From: Druceiella hillmani
Lineage: Eukaryota > Arthropoda > Insecta > Lepidoptera > Hepialidae
NCBI GenBank assembly: GCA_039881145.1
Contig: JAYKKI010000077.1
Span: 2,488,501-2,552,500, forward strand
DNA length: 64,000 nt
Direction of reading: 5' to 3'
Positions 61,495 through 64,000 of the stretch are shown here, one piece after another (positions within the stretch are counted from its first letter, which is position 1; each line of letters opens with the position of its first letter). Made by a program: the position numbers and the translations under genes. The notes beneath the pieces are model-generated. The model ran no database searches. It saw only the letters and a program-made list of their open reading frames with translations, and was not told the DNA's origin.

Positions 61495-64000
61495 TATTGC
61501 ATAAAAAGGTATTTTTTCTATTTTTGTTTCAAATAAAAACTCTAGGAAAAAATATGTATCACAGATGCTTTTGCTATGAAAGAATTTCTTCGGGACCACG
61601 TTATCCATTTATGAATGTTTTTCTATTAACTGTTCACTAAATACTCTTCAAGAAATAGTGGAAGATGAAGTAATAGTTTTTTTTATGAAAAATTAATGTG
61701 TGTACTTACGTATGCACGTTAGAAGTTATGCTTCTATAGTGTAAAACAAGAACAATTTTATTTATCACGCAAATAATTAATGAAAATGAAATTATAAAAG
61801 GACTGGATCGCGATTATAAATACGGTTGGTAAAATTTATATTAAATTTTCGATCAATTATATTTTCTAAATTTAAATTTCAACTTTGTTTGATAATTATC
61901 CACCATTTAATTGTTTTGATGTCTTTCCATTGTAAGCCAATCATCTGCCAGCTTACAATAGTAAACCAGAAGAAAAGTAAAATGGTGGATTACTTATATG
62001 GCAAATATACTATATAGATATATGTTTAGTGGGCAACTTCAAGGTTTCGATTATTTGTTGTATTGTGCTAACTTCGTGCTGTATTCTTAAAACTTCACTC
62101 TCATCATTTTTCCTAACGTGCCCAAAAGAAGCATAACTTCGCAAAATAGAAATAATGTATACTTATATTATTGTTAAATACACTTTAATGCAAATGATAC
62201 ATTAATCGTTTGAATCTCAGAAAATGTTCGTATGAGAAAAAATAGTTTGAATCAAAAAAACAAAGCAAATTTCATGGTTTATATTTTGCAAAATAATTGC
62301 GTTTTAAGCACATGTAGAAAAATTAATTTTTAGCGCGATGTTTCTTTGGTTGAAGTGAAAATTCTTAAACAATTCAGAACATTTATTGATTAGCTTCCCA
62401 AACTTCAAAATTATGTAAAGTATAAACTTTTTTCAACCTTTTGCAAGATGAGGCAGCTCACTGTATCTCTATTTACTGCACTGAGCCGCTTTCACGATAT
62501 TCTGGTCCGTTTCGAATATCGATTGTTATACAACTTCGTAACGAGTATAAATATGGTTTACGATCGTTTTTTTTCATTCCTGCAGGATTATCTCAATTTC
62601 TCTATATGTTTCCTCTTCAAATATTACATACTTTGATTTGTGGGACAGAAAAATGTGACTATTTACTGTGTTAAATAAGTAATATTTTTAATGGTCTCTT
62701 AACTGATAAAGTTATTATACGTGTTAACTTGTCGATATTTTTGGAACATAAAAATCGTTTAAAAAAAATATTGACATTTATTAAGTCACATTTTTACAGT
62801 CTTACCGCTATAATTTTATTTGAATATTTTTCTACCTGCATGTTAATTTGTTACTCGAAATCATCTAGACAAATTTTAAATAAATTCTGGGAAAGTGATT
62901 CTAGCTATTTAAAAGTTTCAGTATTTTTAACATGGCCTTACCATGGTGAAATTATTAGAATTACTGTTAAAATATTTTACATTACGATATTCATAATGGT
63001 TATTTATCTTCTCGCATTACGTTGCGTATTTTGTGAGTCAATGAGCTGAAATGAAATACAACAATTTTCCTTTTTGTTTTCTTTTATAAATATCACAATT
63101 TTATTTACTTTAACAGATACATACCTACGATATTATTTGTATAGTAAGGAGATACACCAGCAGCCAGCATTCCGAAATTTTGTTCACTTACAGCCAACGT
63201 CAGTTACTTCAGACGGAAGAATTAAAAAGACATTACATGAGGTATGAAATGAAGCAGACTACGAAGAGATGATGATCTCCATGAAATCCACAAAGAAATT
63301 TTATTAAGTCAAGATCGAGAAGCAAAGGCTCGTGCTCAAGTTGCAGAGAGGGAATTGAAAAATAAATGGAATATGTTTTTAAATTATTAATTTTTATTCT
63401 ATCTTTTGTTTTTAAATATTGTATTTTTTCTTATTTCGTTATCATTTTTTATGTGACATATTTATATACTTTTTGTACTATTTTTATTTTCATTACTTTT
63501 ATTGGTTTTTTTGCTCATATTTTCTACTCATGTAGTGTTTTATTATAAATTCACGGTAGGCAGTTAAATTTACAATAATAAATCACATAGTTATTATTTT
63601 TTTGTGGAGAAAGGCAATATTGCATGTTGTTTTGAAACATTTTGTCAATATGGGTCTGTAAGTATACATTACAATTTGGTATGAAATAGGTAAAAAAATG
63701 TTCAAAGAAATGGTGTATTAACCAATGGAATAGGATTATCATATTCAAACGCTATAAACAAATTATTTATATTATCTAGTCCAAACTAATTTAATTACAG
63801 TTTTTACTTAATGTAGTTCCTCTCATCATTTGTACTCGAATTCAATATGTCAGAATACAATACGTTGTCGCAAATATTTGTTAAATTACCAAATATTAAG
63901 AATAAATTGGTATTGACAACTTTCTGAATTAAAGCAGCCATTGACTTATACCATCTATTTCAAAATAACTGAATGCACATTTTTCATTCTAGCTTTAGGT
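61495..64000. other. no firmly recognised gene; several hydrophobic ORFs
   Basis: Plus-strand frames at 62448-62636 and about 62729-63049 are hydrophobic, with SHFYSLTAIILFEYFSTCML and KIFYITIFIMVIYLLALRCV. After a TTTAACAG acceptor-like site (about 63117), frames read DTYLRYYLYSKEIHQQPAFR and, past a stop and frame change, DDLHEIHKEILLSQDREAKA up to KNKWNMFLNY, a charged coiled-coil-like tail. No Gr signature is present. The pieces do not join into a gene I can name; a decayed transposon protein is possible. Confidence 0.3.

Overview
The window looks like nuclear DNA of an insect. It is strongly AT-rich, has long (TA)n microsatellites, short foldback elements and decayed transposons. The only clearly functional protein genes are multi-exon, multi-pass gustatory receptors (Gr family) ending in the insect TYhhhhhQF signature. 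Repeat tails ending in ACGGAACC(C/T)TAAAAA resemble repeats common in moths and butterflies, so Lepidoptera is a possible but unproven source. No bacterial-style genes, operons or CRISPR arrays are visible, and no tRNA or rRNA gene was recognised in a reading by eye.

Layout. 1-209 (minus): first 69 codons of a Gr gene that runs off the left edge. 210-600: its upstream region, which is duplicated upstream of the Gr at 33994. 600-14.5 kb: non-coding DNA with two pairs of diverged duplicated segments, a perfect foldback MITE at 9.4 kb and several hairpins. 15-20 kb: a possible Gr exon remnant and a clear Gr pseudogene (exon 1 with a frameshift, plus exon 2). 20.9-25 kb: two more MITE copies and a degraded Ty3/gypsy-like fragment. 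25.9-28.2 kb: interspersed repeats and a tandem array of about 0.52-kb units. 31.5-32.8 kb: a dead mariner/Tc1-type element. 33994-35894 (plus): an intact four-exon Gr of 411 aa. 36.6-36.9 kb: a minisatellite. 39341-42530 (minus): an intact four-exon Gr of 381 aa. 42.5-55 kb: mostly empty AT-rich DNA, apart from a GC-richer island at 50.7-51.1 kb followed by a 27-codon ORF. 55.2 kb: a weak Gr-like exon remnant. 58.1-58.7 kb (minus): a Gr pseudogene keeping the last two exons with stops and a frameshift. The rest is repeats and unassigned sequence.

The two intact genes and the 58-kb pseudogene share one architecture: a phase-0 acceptor on exon 3, a phase-1 last intron, and an LRAS-x(3)-SF block shortly before the terminal motif. 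The two complete genes also have a long phase-0 first exon and a very short phase-0 second exon of 25-26 codons. The left-edge Gr and the 33994 Gr are close paralogs (56 of the first 69 residues identical) in inverted, outward-facing orientation with conserved upstream DNA. The picture is a birth-and-death cluster of chemoreceptors: three live or apparently live genes, two clear pseudogenes and one or two weaker relics, within repeat-rich DNA.
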